A program made the translations under genes and the position numbers. Shown here in pieces: positions 5,887-7,909 of a stretch of DNA of 7,909 nucleotides; positions within the stretch are counted from its first letter, which is position 1; every line of letters starts with the position of its first letter. The notes under the pieces were generated by a model, which was given only the letters and a program-made list of their open reading frames with translations, did no database searches and was not told the DNA's origin. The stretch lies in NCBI GenBank assembly GCA_937943665.1, contig CALEAR010000341.1, forward strand, positions 1 through 7,909. Direction: 5' to 3'. Source of the stretch: an uncultured Alcanivoracaceae bacterium (GTDB lineage Bacteria; Pseudomonadota; Gammaproteobacteria; Pseudomonadales; Alcanivoracaceae).

Positions 5887-6630
5887 ATGAAAAAAATAAT
5901 GCTTGGGGCAGCTATGTTGGGTATGGCATCAATGGCCAGTGGTGCGCCGCTCATTGATGTATACGGGGGGATTTATACTTGGAATGCCAAGCCCTCCGGC
6001 ACCATTGGGAGCCATGGCAAAGAGAGTGTGAATGCCCGTGGCGATTTAGGCTTTGGCAGCGATAATACGGCGGTGATGTACATTGGGCTAGAACACTTTG
6101 TACCCATGGTGCCGAATGTGCGCTTGCGCCACATGACATTAAAAGATTCCGCCAATGGTACCCTCGGTGCCAATGTGGAGATGGATGGCCGACACTTTGC
6201 GGCTAACTCCGCTGTGCGTTCTAAGTACGATGTTGATATGACGGATCTCACGCTTTATTACACACCATGGAAAACCTTGGTGAAAATTGATGCGGGGTTA
6301 ACAGTGCGCCAACTTGATGCCAAGTTTTCTGTGGCCGATGCTACCCAAGAGGCGAACCTTTCTGCTAAACGCACCTTGCCGCTCTTGCATTTAGGCGTCT
6401 CAGGTAAGCTGCCCTTCACTGGGTTTTATGCAGGGGCAGAAATCAACCATATTAGCTATAGCAGTAATCGCTTTGGTGATTACCACGCGAAGGTGGGTTG
6501 GCGCTCGGACTTTTTACTAGGTATTGAAGCCGGTTATTCACAGGTGTCTTTGAAGCTTGATGATGTGAGTGACGTGGATTCTAACCTGGATTGGAAAGGC
6601 CCCTATGTGGCACTTTCTCTCTCCTTTTAA
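5887..6630 (+). CDS. TIGR04219-type outer membrane beta-barrel protein
   Basis: A 247-residue exported protein. Residues 1-19 or 1-20 form a signal peptide (MKK, then a hydrophobic stretch rich in Ala, Gly and Met). The mature part alternates short amphipathic strands and ends in LSLSF, with the terminal phenylalanine recognised by the Bam machinery. Pieces such as IDVYGGIYTWN (23-33), DLTLYYTPWK (120-129), a DAGLTVRQLDA strand (135-145), and the closing DWKGPYVALSLSF resemble the TIGR04219 family of small gammaproteobacterial barrels of unknown function, about eight strands by size. AGGA (5876-5879) stands 7 bases before the ATG. A weak terminator follows, then a DyP peroxidase gene on the same strand. 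No substrate or role can be named; the family assignment rests on recognition of pattern, not on a search. Confidence 0.82.
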   Translation: MKKIMLGAAMLGMASMASGAPLIDVYGGIYTWNAKPSGTIGSHGKESVNARGDLGFGSDNTAVMYIGLEHFVPMVPNVRLRHMTLKDSANGTLGANVEMDGRHFAANSAVRSKYDVDMTDLTLYYTPWKTLVKIDAGLTVRQLDAKFSVADATQEANLSAKRTLPLLHLGVSGKLPFTGFYAGAEINHISYSSNRFGDYHAKVGWRSDFLLGIEAGYSQVSLKLDDVSDVDSNLDWKGPYVALSLSF

Positions 6631-6638
6631 AGATCAGC

Positions 6639-6662
6639 AGGGCGCTTAGCGCCCTAAGTTTT
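6639..6662 (+). terminator. Weak intrinsic terminator after the outer membrane protein gene
   Basis: AGGGCGC (6639-6645) and GCGCCCT (6649-6655) form a perfect 7-bp GC-rich stem with a TTA loop, followed by AAGTTTT. The hairpin starts 9 bases after the stop codon. The T-run is short and offset by three bases, so some read-through into the peroxidase gene is likely. Confidence 0.6.
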
Positions 6663-6677
6663 CATTAAGGTGGTGCT

Positions 6678-7556
6678 ATGCAATCTTCCCTTCCCCAAGG
6701 CGTGTTTGATAAACGCTTCTCAGACCATGTGTTTCTCGAATATGAATTGCTTGGTGAAAAGCACCTCGAGGAGCTGCGTGATGGGTTAAATGCCATCAAC
6801 GCCCAGGCCAACGATGAGTTGTTTGTCACCTTGGCCTTTGGCCCTAAGGTGTGTCAGCAATTTGGGGAAGCGCCCGATTTACCTCACTACGGTGAAACCA
6901 CTGGGCTCATCGATACCCAAGGGGATCTGTGGGTGTGGTTGCAAGGCAAAGATAGGGGCACTACCTTTGATGCCGCTCGTAGCGCCAATACCTTGCTAGG
7001 TTCACAGGTGAAGCTACTACGAGAGGTGGTGGGCTTTGTGTACCACGATTCTCGCGATCTCACCGGTTTTGTGGATGGCATTGGTAACCCTGAGGGAGAG
7101 AAAGCGTTAGAAGCCGCTATTATTCCAGAAGGTGCCCCTGGTGCGGGGGGTAGCGTAGTGCTCACCCAACAATGGCGTCATCACTTGATGAATTTCCACG
7201 CCTTATCGCAAAAAGAGCAGGAAGATGTGATTGGTCATACCAAGCCCGATGCCCAGGAATATGCTGATGATGTTATGCCTGCCAATGCCCATGTGGGGCG
7301 TGTGGATGTGAGTAAAGCGGGTGTGCCACAACGTTTGTGGCGTCGCAGCGTGCCCTATGGGGATTCCCAATACCATGGCTTATACTTTTTATCTTTTGCA
7401 TGCGAGTGGGAGCGTTATGCCTTCTTGTTAAAGCGCATGTTTGGCAATGCCGAGGATGGGATTCAAGATCGCCTCACGGAATTCACTGAGCTCGTGTCGG
7501 GGGCTTGGTGGTTTTGCCCAAGCCAACAGCAGTTAGCGCAGTGGCTGCAATCATAA
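6678..7556 (+). CDS. B-type DyP peroxidase (YfeX-like)
   Basis: A 292-residue haem peroxidase of the dye-decolorizing family, close in size to E. coli YfeX (299). The expected haem-pocket residues are all visible: D133 in GFVDGIGNPEG (130-140), the proximal H205 in NAHVGRVD (203-210), and the distal R222 in LWRRSVPYG (220-228). Further family blocks are GGSVVLTQQW (157-166), VIGHTKPD (184-191) and HGLYFLSFACEWE (233-245). There is no signal peptide, so it acts in the cytoplasm, reducing hydrogen peroxide with organic donors; the natural donor in this class is unclear. The ATG at 6678 has AAGG at 6667-6670, 7 bases before. The C-terminus shows no encapsulin-targeting tail. It lies 19 bases before a DUF2058 gene, so these two are probably one transcript. 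Confidence 0.94.
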   Translation: MQSSLPQGVFDKRFSDHVFLEYELLGEKHLEELRDGLNAINAQANDELFVTLAFGPKVCQQFGEAPDLPHYGETTGLIDTQGDLWVWLQGKDRGTTFDAARSANTLLGSQVKLLREVVGFVYHDSRDLTGFVDGIGNPEGEKALEAAIIPEGAPGAGGSVVLTQQWRHHLMNFHALSQKEQEDVIGHTKPDAQEYADDVMPANAHVGRVDVSKAGVPQRLWRRSVPYGDSQYHGLYFLSFACEWERYAFLLKRMFGNAEDGIQDRLTEFTELVSGAWWFCPSQQQLAQWLQS

Positions 7557-7575
7557 GAACATAAGGAAGGACACA

Positions 7576-7909
7576 GTGCCTCTGAGAAGTCAGTTATTAA
7601 AAGCGGGCGTGGCCACACAGAAGCAGGCCAGGCGCGCTCAGCATCAAAAGCGCCAAGAACAAGGCCAACAACAATCTGCTGCCAAGCTGGCGCAACAGCG
7701 CCGAGCAGAACAAGCGGAGCGTTCGCGACAGTTAAATGAACAGCGTCAAGCGGCGCTACGTGAGCGTGAGCAACAAGCAGAGATTCAACAGCTCATTGAT
7801 ACGCACGCAGTGCGCCGTGCTGGGGACGAGCACAGCTATCAATTTGTCATACATCCGCGAGTCAACAAAATGTTGGTGCCAGCACCGCTTATTGATGCCT
7901 TAGCCAAAG
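7576..7909 (+). CDS. DUF2058 family protein (YaiL-like), C-terminus cut by window edge
   Basis: An open frame of 111 complete codons that runs off the right end. It starts at GTG 7576-7578, with AAGGAAGG (7563-7570) 5 bases before; no ATG fits. The N-terminus (LRSQLLKAGVATQKQARRA) matches the DUF2058 pattern of LKAG-l-x-x-KQA, followed by a highly charged, Gln-rich helix (about residues 13-73, with Q, R, E and A making up most of it) that is likely a coiled coil, then QLIDTHAV (about 72-79) and a short beta-rich region (YQFVIHPRVNKMLV). E. coli YaiL is a small cytoplasmic protein of uncertain, possibly nucleic-acid-associated, function; full length there is about 180 residues, so roughly 60-70 residues are missing here. 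It follows the DyP gene by 19 bases. Confidence 0.85.
   Translation, partial: MPLRSQLLKAGVATQKQARRAQHQKRQEQGQQQSAAKLAQQRRAEQAERSRQLNEQRQAALREREQQAEIQQLIDTHAVRRAGDEHSYQFVIHPRVNKMLVPAPLIDALAK

Noticed and set aside
7500..7556. Encapsulin cargo tail on the DyP peroxidase
   Set aside because: The protein ends at the core fold with AQWLQS; there is no flexible extension or the usual small targeting motif, and no encapsulin gene is present.

Overview
The window looks like a chromosomal piece of a facultatively respiring gammaproteobacterium, probably marine or halotolerant and related to the Pseudomonas/Oceanospirillales side of the class. The evidence is a Pseudomonas-type cytochrome c-551, a DNR-type regulator very similar to P. 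aeruginosa DNR, a long two-domain PlsB, a TIGR04219-type outer membrane protein and a DUF2058 (YaiL-like) protein. Base composition is moderate and no RNA gene, insertion sequence, CRISPR array or phage gene was seen.

Left part (1-3119): a nitrogen-oxide respiration and NO-response cluster. On the minus strand, a periplasmic cytochrome c-551 gene (790-1098) is followed by a nitronate monooxygenase gene that runs off the left edge (1-692), with a perfect 11-bp hairpin between them. Divergent from c-551 is an nnrS-family membrane protein gene (1345-2433, TTG start). The AT-rich gap between them carries a near-consensus FNR/ANR/DNR box (1212-1225, ATGAT-TAAA-ATCAA). Facing nnrS, and sharing a TTAA with its stop codon, is dnr (2430-3119, minus). 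Its recognition helix keeps the E-xx-S-R residues expected to read exactly that box. A local circuit is therefore likely: NO or low oxygen acts through Dnr on the c-551/nnrS intergenic box. No nitrite or NO reductase gene lies inside the window.

Middle (3173-5687): plsB, the membrane glycerol-3-phosphate acyltransferase, on the minus strand, ending in a clear intrinsic terminator just upstream of dnr.

Right part (5703-7909): a plus-strand series of a small beta-barrel outer membrane protein, a B-type DyP peroxidase (YfeX-like) and a DUF2058 protein cut by the right edge. The 184-base gap before it holds an inverted repeat, an unusually perfect Shine-Dalgarno sequence that serves a possible 15-codon leader ORF rather than the main gene, and a candidate sigma-70 promoter.

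No wholly new system was recognised. The strongest points of interest are the dnr/nnrS/c-551/nitronate monooxygenase arrangement with its box, the CxxC in Dnr, the orphan Shine-Dalgarno with leader ORF, the hairpin without a T-run, and an apparent excess of CCATGG hexamers.
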